Part shown: piece by piece, positions 35,617 to 45,258 of the stretch | Numbering within the stretch: the stretch's first letter is position 1 | Layout: every line of letters begins with the position of its first letter | Source: Streptomyces sp. CA-210063 | Lineage (GTDB): Bacteria > Actinomycetota > Actinomycetes > Streptomycetales > Streptomycetaceae | Assembly: GCF_024612015.1 (NCBI RefSeq) | Contig: NZ_CP102512.1 | Coordinates: forward strand, 3,534,001-3,598,000 | Length of the DNA: 64,000 nucleotides | Reading direction: 5' to 3' | Translations under genes and position numbers: made by a program | Notes under the pieces: generated by a model | What the model saw: only the letters and a program-made list of their open reading frames with translations | The model's database searches: none | What the model was told of the DNA's origin: nothing

Positions 35617-36137
35617 TGAGCACGCTTGAGCCCCTGAGCGAGGCCTGGCGCGTCCGGGAGGGCCTGGAGGCGGAAGACGTCCGGGCGGCGCTGCCCGAGC
35701 GAATCCCCGCCACGGCCGAGGAGGCCAGGCGCGAGGTCGAGCGGGCCAGTGAAGCTGGGAACGTCACGGTCATGGCCGCGACGAACCGCCCCCTTCTACT
35801 CCTGCTCATCGAGGCCTCCGCGATGCCCGGCTCTTCGGACCGGCACATGCGCGCACACCGCGCGGCCGGCCTGACGGCACGCCGCCTCGAAGCCGGTCTC
35901 CGGCGAGCCCTTCAAGAAGGAAGCCGCACTCGCCAAGCTCTACAGCTCCGAGATCGCCGTCGACAACGCCCGCGACGCCACTCAGGTCCACGGCGGCTAC
36001 GGCTTCATGAACGAGTACCCCGTCGCCGCTTCTGGCGCGACGCCAAGATCCTCGAGACAAGCGAGGGCACCAGCGAGATCCCACGCCTGCTCATCGCCCG
36101 GCAACTGGGCCTCGCCGACCTGGAGGGGGCACGCTGA
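35616..36137 (+). pseudogene. Unknown N-terminal fragment fused to an acyl-CoA dehydrogenase C-terminal relic
   Basis: The ATG at 35616 overlaps the phosphatase stop. The first 90 residues include IPATAEEARREVERASEAGN, which I cannot place. From about 35905 another frame reads KEAALAKLYSSEIAVDNARD and [13 protein letters not shown], the C-terminal helix bundle of acyl-CoA dehydrogenases. After a frameshift near 36025 it continues [20 protein letters not shown] to the family end ([10 protein letters not shown]). The N-terminal and flavin-binding parts are absent. Confidence 0.7.
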
Positions 36138-36760
36138 TGGACAAGGTCATCACATCGGCAGCCGAAGCGGGCGCACCGATTCCCGACGGATCGTCACTGG
36201 CCGTCGGAGGCTTCGGGCTCTGCGGCATCCCCTCGGCACTGATCCAGGCGATGCTCGGTCGCGGCACGACGGATCTGAAGGTCGTGTCGAACAACGGCGG
36301 TGTCGACGACCGGGGCCTGGGCGTGCTCCTCGAAGCCAGACGCATCGTCCGCGCCACCTCCTCCTACGTCGGAGAGAACAAGGAGTTCGCCCGCCAGTAC
36401 CTCTCCGGCGACATCGAGCTGGAGCTGGTTCCCCAGGGCACCCTCGCCGAACGCCTGCGCGCCGGTGGCTGCGGCATTCCCGCCTGCTTACTCCCGCCGG
36501 CGTCGGCACCCAGGTCGCCGAGGGCGGGCTGCCCTGGCGCTACGACGCCGAGGGCGCCGTGACCGTGGCCTCCCCGAAGAAGGAGGTACGCGAGTTCCGC
36601 GGTACCGAATACGTGCTGGAGGAAGCGATCACCACCGTCACCGACCTTGACCACCTTGAGCAGGCTCTACGTCGTGGCCTGCGCCAGACCCAGTACCGCA
36701 GCGTCGTGCTCGACGCCTGTCTGGCCGTCACCGGACCGCCCCTCACGCACACGACACCAC
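36137..36760 (+). pseudogene. 3-oxoacid CoA-transferase subunit A, frameshifted
   Basis: It begins [18 protein letters not shown], with the subunit A Gly-rich motif [14 protein letters not shown] and [13 protein letters not shown] one-base deletion near 36485 breaks GIPAFFTPAGVG (seen as GIPAC, then [13 protein letters not shown] in another frame). The rest (FRGTEYVLEEAIT) then joins an unrelated stretch (LEQALRRGLRQTQYRSVVLD), which looks like a deletion or insertion junction. Subunit B is missing. It directly follows the acyl-CoA dehydrogenase relic, so the two are leftovers of one beta-oxidation or ketoacid operon. Confidence 0.75.
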
Positions 36761-36770
36761 GCCTATTAGC

Positions 36771-37427
36771 TCAGCAGCGGTCGGCGAGGACGGGCCACAA
36801 GGCCGCGACGACCCGGTCCGCGAGTCCTGGGTCCCGGTCTCCGGTGCGCAGGTAGGACGAGTAGATGCTGCCGGTCATCATGTCCGCGACGACGAGCACG
36901 TCCATGTCCGAACGCAGGGCGCCCTCCTCGCGCAGCCGCCGCAGTGTGTCGATCAGGGGCTGCATCCGGGGGCCGATCGCGTGGCGCCGTACCAGTTCCA
37001 GGAGACCGGGATTGTGCTCGGTCTCGGTCAGGACATGCCCTATCACCGTCATTCCCCGGCCCGGGGGCGCATACGGAACCGCGTACCGCAGGGCCCTCCC
37101 CAGCGCATCGGCGGGCGGGAGTTCCTCCAGCGGACCGAGCGGGTCGCGCTCGCGCTCCTCCTGGAAGTTGAAGTCCAGAGCGTCCACGACGAGATCGTGC
37201 TTGTTCGCCCAACGCCGGTAGACGGTGGGCCTGGTGACGCCCGCGTCTGCGGCGATGTCACCGATCGTCATACGGGAGTAGCCGTCCGACACGAACCGAT
37301 TGACGGCTGCTCGTAGGATCGCCTTCTCCACGGACGGGTCACGCGGTCTGCCGGGGCCCTTGGCCCCCGGGGCTCTCTTCTTTTCGTTTCCGGGCATGTC
37401 CTGCACCAGCTCACAGTAGCTTGCCAT
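36771..37427 (-). CDS. TetR-family regulator, divergent from the CAR gene region
   Basis: 218 residues as an open frame. MPGNEKKRAPG at 37397 is an alternative start that leaves space for a ribosome-binding site. HTH: MTIGDIAADAGVTRPTVYRRW near 53-73. The C-terminal domain is TetR_C-like. A 19-bp near-palindrome lies 5 bp upstream of the first start (37432-37450), where it could control both this gene and the rightward transcript toward the carboxylic acid reductase. Confidence 0.9.
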   Translation of the reverse strand: MASYCELVQDMPGNEKKRAPGAKGPGRPRDPSVEKAILRAAVNRFVSDGYSRMTIGDIAADAGVTRPTVYRRWANKHDLVVDALDFNFQEERERDPLGPLEELPPADALGRALRYAVPYAPPGRGMTVIGHVLTETEHNPGLLELVRRHAIGPRMQPLIDTLRRLREEGALRSDMDVLVVADMMTGSIYSSYLRTGDRDPGLADRVVAALWPVLADRC

Positions 37428-37431
37428 TACT

Positions 37432-37450
37432 TTACTTGACAGTCATGTAA
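37432..37450. promoter_or_regulatory. 19-bp palindrome TTACTTGACAGTCATGTAA
   Basis: A near-perfect palindrome. All base pairs match except the symmetrical A/T positions 5 and 15 and the centre. It also contains TTGACA, a -35-like hexamer reading rightward. The position between divergent genes fits a TetR operator over the CAR promoter. Confidence 0.65.
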
Positions 37451-37501
37451 CTTTATTACGATCGTTGCTGTGCACACGGAGATCCGAGCCAAGGAGAAAC
37501 G

Positions 37502-37690
37502 GTGCCAACTCCCCCCACAGCCACAGTTGTCGAACACGCCGCCCGGCGTGGCGCCGATCCGGTCCGCCCGGCGCGACGGCCGTTGCCGTCCTACGTGGCC
37601 TCGGGCGCGGTCGCCGCCGAGCACTCCGGGAGACCTGTGCGCTCCAGGGAGCCGTTCTCTGCCCGTAAGGGAGCTGTTCTCCGCCCGTAG
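37502..37690 (+). CDS. Small ORF (62 aa) downstream of the palindrome
   Basis: A GTG start with a good AAGGAG at 37492-37497, 50 bp after the palindrome, opens a 62-residue frame rich in Arg, Pro and Ala with no recognisable domain. It may be a leader peptide, a broken first gene of the CAR transcript, or chance. The ribosome-binding site is the main reason to list it. The sequence from 37640 to 37690 has an internal repetition (GTTCTCTGCCCGTAAGGGAG / GTTCTCCGCCCGTAGAGGG). Confidence 0.35.
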   Translation: MPTPPTATVVEHAARRGADPVRPARRPLPSYVASGAVAAEHSGRPVRSREPFSARKGAVLRP

Positions 37691-38055
37691 AGGGGGCGGC
37701 CCTTCGGTCTCCCGTCCCACGCTCGGCGCGCGTCACGATCGTGGTGGACCTGGAGGGCACCAGCCGGGACACCCGCCGACCGGCTGACGAAACGGCATAC
37801 GGGGTGTTCCCGCATCCCTTGTCGCCGGACACCCTGGCCCTCGCGTCGGCACCGAGGCAAGGGTGTGCCGCCCGCCCCCTGACACGAGACTCCCCGGCGC
37901 GTCGGCATGTGCGCGCGCCCCGACGGGCTGCATCCGCGAGGCGGCCCGGCCGGCGGAACCCCCTGGCACCCGGTATGCCGTCCGGCAATGCCCGCTGCCC
38001 CAATCCCCACACCCCCTCCCCCCGCACCCCCCTGACGGAAAGTCGGTGAGAACCG
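37691..38055. other. 365-bp region upstream of the CAR gene
   Basis: No gene is supported. The stretch just before the CAR start is C-rich (CCCCTCCCCCCGCACCCCCC near 38010) and has no strong ribosome-binding site. Confidence 0.4.
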
Positions 38056-41000
38056 GTGTCTTCGGCATCTGAGGTTGGTTCGATATCTGAGGTTGGTTCG
38101 ATCGCCAACGACAAGCAGCTGTACGACATGCTCCCGCTGGAGTCGGTCAGCGCGGCCGTACGCGGATGCACGGACGGTCTGGCGCGAGCCGTGGCCCTGA
38201 TCATGGAGGGGTACGCCGAACGCCCGGCTCTCGGTGAGAGGGCCCGGGAAGCGGTGACCGACCCGGTGACCGGCCGGACCTCCCTGCGGCTGCTGCCGCG
38301 GTTCACGAAGATCACCTACGCCGAACTGTGGGAACGGGCAGGCGCGATCGCGGCCGAGTGGCGCGGGGACGCCGGTCACCCGGTCCGGCCGGGGGACTTC
38401 GTCGCGGTCTGCGGCTTCACGAGCGTCGACTACGCGACGCTGGACCTGGCCTGCCTGCGGCTGGGCGCGGTGACCGTGCCGTTGCCGGTGAACGCACCGG
38501 TCGCCCGGCTGGAGCCGATCGTCTGGGAGACCGGGCCGCGTGTCCTGGCGGCCAGTATGGAAGCCCTGGACACCGCGGTCGAGTTGGTGCTCTCCAGTCC
38601 CTCGAAGCCGCGGCTCGTGGTGTTCGACCACCACCCGGAGGTCGACGAGGAGCGGGAGAGGTTCGAAGCGGCGCGGCGGCGACTGGCCGAGGCGGGCCTC
38701 ACTGCCGTCGACTCGCTGGCCGCGGTGACCGGCCGTGGCCGCGGCCTGCCGAAGGTGCCGCTGTGCCGGCCGGATACGGACGAGGACCCGATGCGGCTGC
38801 TGCTCTACACCTCCGGCAGCACCGGCACGCCGAAAAGCGCCATCTACACCGAGAGGATGCTCCACCGGTTCTGGGCGGGCCTGATGCCGACGCCCGCCGA
38901 CACTCCCTCCGTCGGCATCAACTACATGCCGATGAACCATGTGGTCGGCCGGGTGAACCTGTACTCCGCGCTCAGCCGGGGCGGGGTCTCGTACTTCACC
39001 GCCCAGAGCGACATGTCCAGCCTGTTCGAGGACATGGGACTCGTCCGGCCGACCGAGCTTCTGCTGGTGCCGCGGATCTGCGACATGCTGTACCAGGAGT
39101 ACCAAAGCGAACTGGTCCGCCGCGCCCCGGAGTTCACCGTACGCGTAGCTCTCGACGCGGCGGTGAAGGCGGACCTGCGGGAGCGGTTCGTGGGCGGCCG
39201 GGTGCGCACTGTCGTGAGCGCCAGCGCGCCCGTCTCCCGGGAGCTGAAGCGATTCATGGAGTCGTGTCTGGAGCTGACCCTGCACGACGGCTACGGGTCC
39301 ACCGAGAGCGGCATCGTGGTGATCGACTCACGTGTGCAGCGGCCTCCCGTGATCGACTACAAGCTCGTCGACGTACCGGAACTCGGCTACTTCACCACCG
39401 ACTCCCCGCACCCCCGGGGCGAGCTGCTGATCAAGACGGAGTCCGTCACGCCCGGGTACTACAAGCGGCCCGAGACGACAGCCGAGGTCTTCGACACGGA
39501 CGGCTTCTACCGGACGGGCGACATCATGGCCGAGACCGGCCCGGACCAGCTCGTCTACGTCGACCGCCGCAACAACGTACTGAAGCTGTCCCAGGGCGAG
39601 TTCGTCGCTCTCTCCCGCCTGGAGAGCGTCTTCGTCAGCGGCCCGGTGCGGCAGATCTACGTCTACGGCAACAGCGAGCGCGCCTACCTGCTGGCCGTGG
39701 TCGTCCCCAGCGAGGAGGCGCTCGCCCGGTCCGCGAGCCCCGACGAGCTGAAGCGGTCGCTGAGCGAGTCACTCCAGCACATCGCCCGCCAGGCCGAACT
39801 GGAACCGTACGAGATCCCCCGTGACTTCCTGGTCGAGCCCGAACCGTTCACCGCGGAGAACGGCCTGCTGTCGGAGATCCGCAAGAACCTGCGGCCACAG
39901 CTCAAGGACCGTTACGGGGACCGCCTCGAAGACCTCTACGAGGAGTTGGCCGGCGGCCGTGAGGAGACGCTGCGCTCGCTGCGCGAGGCGGGACCCGGCC
40001 AGCCGGTGTTCGCGGCCGTCCGCCGCGGGCTCGTCGCGCTGCTGGGCTGCTCGGAGGCGGAACTGCACGAGGGCGCGCGCTTCACGGACCTGGGAATCGA
40101 CTCGCTGTCAGCCCTGTCCTTCTCCCGGCTGCTGCGGGACGTCTTCGAGGTGGAGGTGCCGGTCGGGCTGCTGCTCAGCTCGGGCAACGACCTGAGGGCC
40201 GTCGCGGACCACATCGAGGCCGAGCGGGACTCGGGTGCGCGACGGCCGACCTTCGCCGCGGTGCACGGCGCCGACAGCACCGAGGCACGTGCCGCCGACG
40301 TCACGCTGGAGCGGTTCATCGACGCCGAGACGCTTCAAGAGGCCGGCCTGCTTCGGCGTCCGACCGGGCGGGAGACCCCGCGTACCGTGCTGCTGACCGG
40401 GGCCAACGGCTATCTGGGCCGGTTCATGTGCCTGGACTGGCTGGAACGGCTGGCCGGCACCGGCGGCAAGCTGGTCTGCATCGTACGGGGCCGTGACGCC
40501 GAAGACGCCGGGCGCCGCCTGGGGAACGCCTTCACCAGCGGCGACACGGACTTGTTGAGCCGCTACCGCGAACTGGCGGCGAGTCATCTGGAGGTGCTCG
40601 CGGGCGACATCGGCGAGGAACGGCTCGGCCTGGACCTGGACGCCTGGGAGCGGCTGGCGGAGGACGTCGACCTCATCCTCCACCCGGCAGCGCTGGTCAA
40701 CCACGTCCTGCCGTACGACCAGCTGTTCGGCCCCAACGTCGTCGGCACCGCCGAGCTGATCCGCCTGGCCCTCACCGGGAGGATGAAGCCGTTCACCTAC
40801 CTGTCGACCACCGCGGTGTCCACCGAGTCCGACGCGTCACTGTTCGACGAGACCACCGACATCCGCACCCTGAGCCCGGTGCGCGCGCTCGGCGACGGTT
40901 ACGCCACCGGCTACTCGACCAGCAAGTGGGCGGGCGAGGTCCTGCTGCGCGAGGCCCATGACACCTACGGCCTGCCGGTGACGGTGTTCCGCTCGGACAT

Positions 41001-41571
41001 GATCCTCGCCCACACCCACCACACGGGGCAGCTGAACGTGCCCGACATGTTCACCCGCCTGCTCTTCAGCATCCTGGCCACCGGCATCGCCCCGGCGTCC
41101 TTCTACCGCACCGACGACCAGGGCGGCCCGCGGCGAGCACACTACGACGGGCTGCCCGTCGACTTCGTCGCTCAGGCCGTCGACACCCTCGGCGCGCGCA
41201 ACACGGACGGCCATCGCACGTACAACGTCGTCAACCCCCATGACGACGGGATCTCACTGGACACCTTCGTCGACTGGCTGGCGCAGGACGGCCACACGAT
41301 CCGGCGCGTCGCGGACTACGACGAGTGGTTCACCACGTTCGAAACCGCCCTGCGGGCGCTACCGGAGCAGCGACGCCAGCAGTCCGTGCTGCCACTGCTG
41401 CACGCCTTCGCGAAGCCGGGCGAACCGGCGCACGGCTCGGCCGTCCCCGCCGACAGCTTCACGCACGCCGTCCGGGAGGCCGGGATCGGCGAGAAGGGGG
41501 CCATCCCGCACCTGTCCCCCGGCCTCATCACCAAGTACGCGAGCGACCTGCGCGCACTGGGCCTGCTCTGA
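38056..41571 (+). CDS. car: Carboxylic acid reductase (A-T-R)
   Basis: 1171 residues. Adenylation domain to about 640, with [13 protein letters not shown] near 250 and GYGSTESG near 415. The carrier domain has GIDSLSAL (phosphopantetheine Ser near 683). The C-terminal reductase has TGANGYLG near 781 and YSTSK (Y953, K957). This is the full CAR architecture. It activates a carboxylic acid with ATP, binds it to the phosphopantetheine arm and reduces it with NADPH to the aldehyde, without over-reduction. Acceptors range from aromatic to fatty acids. The GTG start at 38056 is weakly supported, and a later start after the tandem repeat is possible. The divergent TetR probably regulates it. Confidence 0.95.
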   Translation: MSSASEVGSISEVGSIANDKQLYDMLPLESVSAAVRGCTDGLARAVALIMEGYAERPALGERAREAVTDPVTGRTSLRLLPRFTKITYAELWERAGAIAAEWRGDAGHPVRPGDFVAVCGFTSVDYATLDLACLRLGAVTVPLPVNAPVARLEPIVWETGPRVLAASMEALDTAVELVLSSPSKPRLVVFDHHPEVDEERERFEAARRRLAEAGLTAVDSLAAVTGRGRGLPKVPLCRPDTDEDPMRLLLYTSGSTGTPKSAIYTERMLHRFWAGLMPTPADTPSVGINYMPMNHVVGRVNLYSALSRGGVSYFTAQSDMSSLFEDMGLVRPTELLLVPRICDMLYQEYQSELVRRAPEFTVRVALDAAVKADLRERFVGGRVRTVVSASAPVSRELKRFMESCLELTLHDGYGSTESGIVVIDSRVQRPPVIDYKLVDVPELGYFTTDSPHPRGELLIKTESVTPGYYKRPETTAEVFDTDGFYRTGDIMAETGPDQLVYVDRRNNVLKLSQGEFVALSRLESVFVSGPVRQIYVYGNSERAYLLAVVVPSEEALARSASPDELKRSLSESLQHIARQAELEPYEIPRDFLVEPEPFTAENGLLSEIRKNLRPQLKDRYGDRLEDLYEELAGGREETLRSLREAGPGQPVFAAVRRGLVALLGCSEAELHEGARFTDLGIDSLSALSFSRLLRDVFEVEVPVGLLLSSGNDLRAVADHIEAERDSGARRPTFAAVHGADSTEARAADVTLERFIDAETLQEAGLLRRPTGRETPRTVLLTGANGYLGRFMCLDWLERLAGTGGKLVCIVRGRDAEDAGRRLGNAFTSGDTDLLSRYRELAASHLEVLAGDIGEERLGLDLDAWERLAEDVDLILHPAALVNHVLPYDQLFGPNVVGTAELIRLALTGRMKPFTYLSTTAVSTESDASLFDETTDIRTLSPVRALGDGYATGYSTSKWAGEVLLREAHDTYGLPVTVFRSDMILAHTHHTGQLNVPDMFTRLLFSILATGIAPASFYRTDDQGGPRRAHYDGLPVDFVAQAVDTLGARNTDGHRTYNVVNPHDDGISLDTFVDWLAQDGHTIRRVADYDEWFTTFETALRALPEQRRQQSVLPLLHAFAKPGEPAHGSAVPADSFTHAVREAGIGEKGAIPHLSPGLITKYASDLRALGLL
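38066..38101 (+). repeat. 18-bp tandem repeat at the start of the CAR gene
   Basis: Two head-to-tail copies of ATCTGAGGTTGGTTCGAT, differing at most at the edge, encode SEVGSI twice in the first 17 residues, before the conserved domain begins. Confidence 0.8.
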
Positions 41572-41728
41572 CACAGCCCTCGCCGCCGGGACGGACCGCC
41601 ACGAAGCCGTACGCTCCCCGGCAGCAACTCCCGGCGGCGGTCATCGCTCCGACCAGGGACACCGACTTCCTGTGGGACGTCACGGTTGATCAGTCGGCAG
41701 GCGAAGGTGGGTCGCCACTGGTGGAGTG
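41572..41728. other. Gap between CAR and the recombinase relic
   Basis: 157 bp without a gene. It includes TTGATCAGTCGGCAGG near 41687. Confidence 0.4.
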
Positions 41729-42490
41729 TCAAGCGGACGGGTTAGCCGTGCTCATCGCGGATGTCGCAGGTCGCCAGCCAGCGGCGGAGCATCTGGCCGT
41801 AGCTGCTGTCGGACATCCGCAGCCTGCCCAAGGCCTTCGCGTGCGGTCGAGGGAACAGGACACCGGTACCCTGGGCCAGCGTTCAAGAACACGCTGCTGG
41901 TGGTCGCGGATGGCCTGCTCGAGTTCCTCGTCGATCGGGACGGCCGCTTCGCGCTTCATCTGGGTGTTGAAATACCGCAAGTAGAGGGCTCCTTGGCCGT
42001 CGTGGAGGAGGCAGTCGAAGTCCAGGCAGATAACGCTGGAGATCCGCAGCCCGCCGCGGACGAGGATGAGCGTGATCGAGCGGCCGGAGGCGTTGTCCCA
42101 GTGGTCCAGGTTCTTTTTCGGATTCGACCTGGGCCGTGACGTGCCCGGCCAGTCGGCGTGAGGCCGTGGCGGCTGGCTCCGGTGGGATGTCGCCGGGGTA
42201 GAACGCGGCGGTGCCCGACAGGGAGTCGTGCCAGCGGTACTGCCGGATGGCCTGGAAGAACAGGTTCAGGCTGCTGATCCTGCCCTTCTTCAGGCCGTGT
42301 CCGCCGGGTTGGGAAGCGACGTGGGCGAGGTGACGCTCCAACAGCGGACGGTCGATGTCGGCGAGACGCGGCCGTCGAGGTAGTACCACCAGTTCCTTCA
42401 GGTCGTGGGCATACTCCTTGACGGTGTTCGCGCCGCCAAGTAGGCCAGGAACGACTCCACCGGATCGACCGGCCGCGGATCATCCCCCAG
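41729..42490 (-). pseudogene. Tyrosine recombinase/integrase relic
   Basis: Read on the minus strand across several frames. The SAM-like N-terminal domain appears in pieces: VDPVESFLAYLA, NTVKEYAHDLKEL, LADIDRPLLERHLAHVASQ, then GRISSLNLFFQAIRQYRWHD. After another shift follow LDHWDNASGRSITLILVRGG and LRISSVICLDFDCLL, the box I arginine region, and YFNTQMKREAAVPIDEELEQ. At least three frameshifts and no box II histidine/tyrosine part, so it is dead. It may be the remnant of the integrase that brought in this region. Confidence 0.8.
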
Positions 42491-42522
42491 CAGCGTCCAC
42501 GACTCCGTCGTCGGCCCGGATG

Positions 42523-42732
42523 TCAGCACCCTCTGTACACGCATCGCGCATCCACCCCTTCCGTGTACTCGGCGAGCTGCCAGCTGTTCTTTCGGCCGAC
42601 CGGGCCGAGCAGTCCGCGGACGTAGTCCCGCATCCGCCGCCGGGCCTTCACCCGGAAAAAGCGGGCTCCGGTCCGCAGGAAGAGTTCTTCGAGTTCCAGG
42701 TCCCAGGCGTTCGTCGGTACATCGTGGATCAC
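42523..42732 (-). pseudogene. IS701-family transposase N-terminal fragment
   Basis: The 69-residue frame LELEELFLRTGARFFRVKAR and RRMRDYVRGLLGPVGRKNSW plus QLAEY is the conserved N-terminus of IS701 transposases of Streptomyces. The catalytic part is absent and the recombinase relic follows immediately. From 42733 to 42992 nothing further is recognised. Confidence 0.75.
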
Positions 42733-42992
42733 GACGACGGACTGCTCACCGCGCTGTCATTACATGCGGCGTGGGCACACGGTGCGGGACAGCCGGCCCA
42801 AGACCGTCCCACCCAAGCCAAACCCCCGCTACACTCCCCACCGCCAGGCCGCTGACCAGGAGAAATACAGAAGTCCGGCGGGAGTGCTAACTGGACCGCC
42901 GAACCTCCGATGGAATCCGCGCTTGCCGGAGGCGTCTTTCGCCAGCCGACGACTCGTCAGCCGGCTCATCCGGCTCTGTAGCGATGCGGGTT

Positions 42993-43361
42993 TTAAGGCT
43001 TGAGCACCGCCAGCACGTCGTCGAGCGAAACGTCGGCGGGGTCACTCATATCGAGACCATCGAACGTCTGCCAGATATAGGACGCCGTCCCGTTCTCCCG
43101 CAGTGGATGAAAGTCGACCAAGTCCGGATCGTCCCGGAAGGTGTTGAACGCCTCTTCGGACTCCCATTCAACGAGAAACAGAACCTGCCGTGGCGCAAGG
43201 TCACCGGCTACGTTGTCGCGGAAACGGCCAAACGCCACCATTCGACCGCCATATTGCGGAGCCACTTCGGGCAAACGACTGAAATACGCAAGGTACTTCT
43301 CCACGTCGGTCACGTCAAACATATTCAGGGCGTAAAACTTCTTCTGCGAATTCGCACTCAT
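42993..43361 (-). CDS. DUF1330-like small protein
   Basis: 122 residues from the ATG of MSANSQKKFYALNMFDVTDV, with GGAGAGG upstream. The longer open frame to 43739 is not family-like. It has the ferredoxin-like dimeric alpha-beta-barrel pattern of DUF1330 proteins (YLAYFSRLPEVAPQYGG, then VLFLVEWESEEAFNTFRDDP). The gene is visibly less G/C-rich and uses codons such as AAA, TAT and ATA more than its neighbours, a sign of separate origin. No enzymatic residue can be assigned. Confidence 0.75.
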   Translation of the reverse strand: MSANSQKKFYALNMFDVTDVEKYLAYFSRLPEVAPQYGGRMVAFGRFRDNVAGDLAPRQVLFLVEWESEEAFNTFRDDPDLVDFHPLRENGTASYIWQTFDGLDMSDPADVSLDDVLAVLKP

Positions 43362-43812
43362 TGCAAATAACCTCTCCGGTATCAGGAAACTGGTGTTCGC
43401 TGCCCTAGGCGGGCGCGGGACACCGGCAGCAGTACGCTGGCATCGTTGTTGATGATGATGTTGACGTCGGTCGCGATTTGCGCCATCTCGGAGACCGACT
43501 GCGAAGAACGCACTTTCAGCGCTCGGGTGAAGACTGAGGTCGCGGGAATCTGAGTACGCTTCCCGTGCCGTTGGGTACACCTTTTTCACGAAACGCACTG
43601 GAGTACTAGGCGGTTGCCCTACGGCGTCGCGCGGGAAGCCATCCGTACCCCTAAGCAATGAGGGCTCGGAACTCGCCCGCCGCCGTGACGAGAAACCGAT
43701 CGGTTCCCTCATCGTAAACTGATCGGTTTTTGCGCGCAAGCCGATCGGAGGGGCGGCGTTCGGTGCGCACCGCGACAGCGCCCAGGCGGCTGCCTGGCGC
43801 GGGCCGGAGAGG
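43362..43812. other. 451-bp gap with an orphan operator pair
   Basis: Apart from the operators at 43692-43729, the region holds no supported gene. The sequence flanking the operators (TGCGCGCAAGC) matches the flank of the two SDR operators (ATGCGCAAGCTC), so this is a third copy of that promoter region that has lost its SDR. Confidence 0.5.
43692..43729. promoter_or_regulatory. Paired operators without an adjacent SDR
   Basis: GAAACCGATCGGTTCC (43692-43707, one mismatch) and AAACTGATCGGTTT (43716-43729, one mismatch). Centres about 22 bp apart. Confidence 0.65.
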
Positions 43813-44964
43813 TCACGCGAGCCTGACGGGTCCGGCGTCGATCGGCAGGCGGACCAGGAGGTAGGGCTTGCGGCGCAGGTCCTTGCCCTCGTGGAAGGGT
43901 GACAGGCGGTTGAGCTGGTTGGCGATGGCGTACAGGTGCCGGTCCGAGGCGACGGACAGGGTGTCGACCCAGAGCAGGTCGGTCCCCTGGGCGAGGGTCC
44001 GGTAGGTGCCGTTCGGGCTTCTGCGCCAGATCGTGTTGTGTTCCAGGTCGCCGCCGTAGAGCCGCCCCTTGTCGTCGCTCTCCAGGCCGTCGGCCATCGG
44101 CTTGAACCCGAGGTCTTCGACCGTCGCCGCCACCTCGGCGTCCGTGGCGTCCGGGTCGGCGAGGGCGTCGGTGGACACGCTGTGCAGTCGGCGGCTGGAG
44201 AGCGGGCAGTAGTAGAGGCGCGTGCCGTCGGCGCTGAGGGCGATGCCGTCGGAGCCGGTCTCGTAGTGCGTGGGCTCGCCGCCCGCGGGGCGGACCATGA
44301 AGGGCTCGCCCTCGATGACGGGAAGGAACTGCTCGTCCGGGAGTGCCGAGGGGTGGCCGGTCAGTCGCCGCCAGGAGCGGCCGGTGGCGAGGTCGACCAC
44401 GATGATGCCGTTGGAGCCGCCGGAGTCGGTGATGAACGCCGTGCCTTCGGCGCCGCGCCGCAGGTCGAAGCGCACGTCGTTGGGGTAGCTGTTCGCGGGC
44501 ACCACCTCGGGCGGGAAGAGGATCTTCTGTACGATCCGGTCGGTGCGCAGGTCGACCGCCACGAGCTTGGGACCGCCGTAGGAGGAGCCGGCGAACAGGG
44601 GGCTTCCGGTGTCGAGGATCCACAGTCGGTCGGCCGCATCGACGACGACGCTCTGCACCGACTGGAAGTGCCCGGCCAGGTCCAAGGCGTCCTCGCGGTT
44701 CACCTCGGCGTCGGGGTAGGCCACCGGCTTGCCGCCCCGCAGTTCGGCGACGGTGAACGGGACGTCGTCGCCCCAGCGGGGAAAGTTGACGAAGACCCGG
44801 CCGCGGCGCGAGAGGGTGACACCCGTCGGCATCGCGCCCCAGAAGCGGGCAACGACCTCGTAGTTTCTGGCTGTTGAACCGGAGGCGGAGGCGTAGGCGG
44901 GTCCGGCGAGTTGGGTGGCGGCCAGCGACGCGGTGGTTGCCGTGAGGAACGTACGTCGTTTCAT
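43813..44964 (-). CDS. Secreted MRJP/yellow-like (SMP-30-type) beta-propeller protein
   Basis: 383 residues from MKRRTFLTATTASLAATQLA, a twin-arginine-like signal peptide with cleavage after AYASA. The mature part is the beta-propeller of the major-royal-jelly-protein/yellow family, with MPTGVTLSRRGRVFVNFPRW near 45, LWILDTG near 117, TDSGGSNGIIVVD and LSVASDRHLYAI. Bacterial members are of uncertain function. Gluconolactonase-like lactone or ester hydrolysis is the usual guess. It is the last gene of a minus-strand group (SDR, SnoaL-like, this gene). Confidence 0.87.
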   Translation of the reverse strand: MKRRTFLTATTASLAATQLAGPAYASASGSTARNYEVVARFWGAMPTGVTLSRRGRVFVNFPRWGDDVPFTVAELRGGKPVAYPDAEVNREDALDLAGHFQSVQSVVVDAADRLWILDTGSPLFAGSSYGGPKLVAVDLRTDRIVQKILFPPEVVPANSYPNDVRFDLRRGAEGTAFITDSGGSNGIIVVDLATGRSWRRLTGHPSALPDEQFLPVIEGEPFMVRPAGGEPTHYETGSDGIALSADGTRLYYCPLSSRRLHSVSTDALADPDATDAEVAATVEDLGFKPMADGLESDDKGRLYGGDLEHNTIWRRSPNGTYRTLAQGTDLLWVDTLSVASDRHLYAIANQLNRLSPFHEGKDLRRKPYLLVRLPIDAGPVRLA

Positions 44965-45258
44965 GCGAGCGTCTCCTGTTGGGTCAAGTCGCTGGAGGGC
45001 GCGGCGAGTTGCCGCGTCACCTCGGCGCGTGTGGGGGATCGGCGGGACGTTGCCGTGGCCGGTGGAGGACGCCGCCTCCAGCGGCCGCTCTCGGGGAGTC
45101 GGCTTCGCCCGTGTGGTCAGGGCGAGCCGAAGCCCACCTGGACGGCAGGTACCTCCTGCGTTCCTTCTACCCGAAGCTGTCCGCCGGGGACATCGCCCGC
45201 GGCTGCGGCCCACTCGTGGAAGGGGAACGGGGTCAAACGCCCCGTGGACCTGGTGCTC
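44965..45258. other. 294-bp gap before the MRJP gene
   Basis: No gene, repeat or hairpin that I can support. Confidence 0.4.

Noticed and set aside
43362..43739. N-terminal extension of the DUF1330-like protein to 248 residues
   Set aside because: The extension is Arg/His-rich without family similarity, contains the operator pair, and a good ribosome-binding site precedes the internal ATG.
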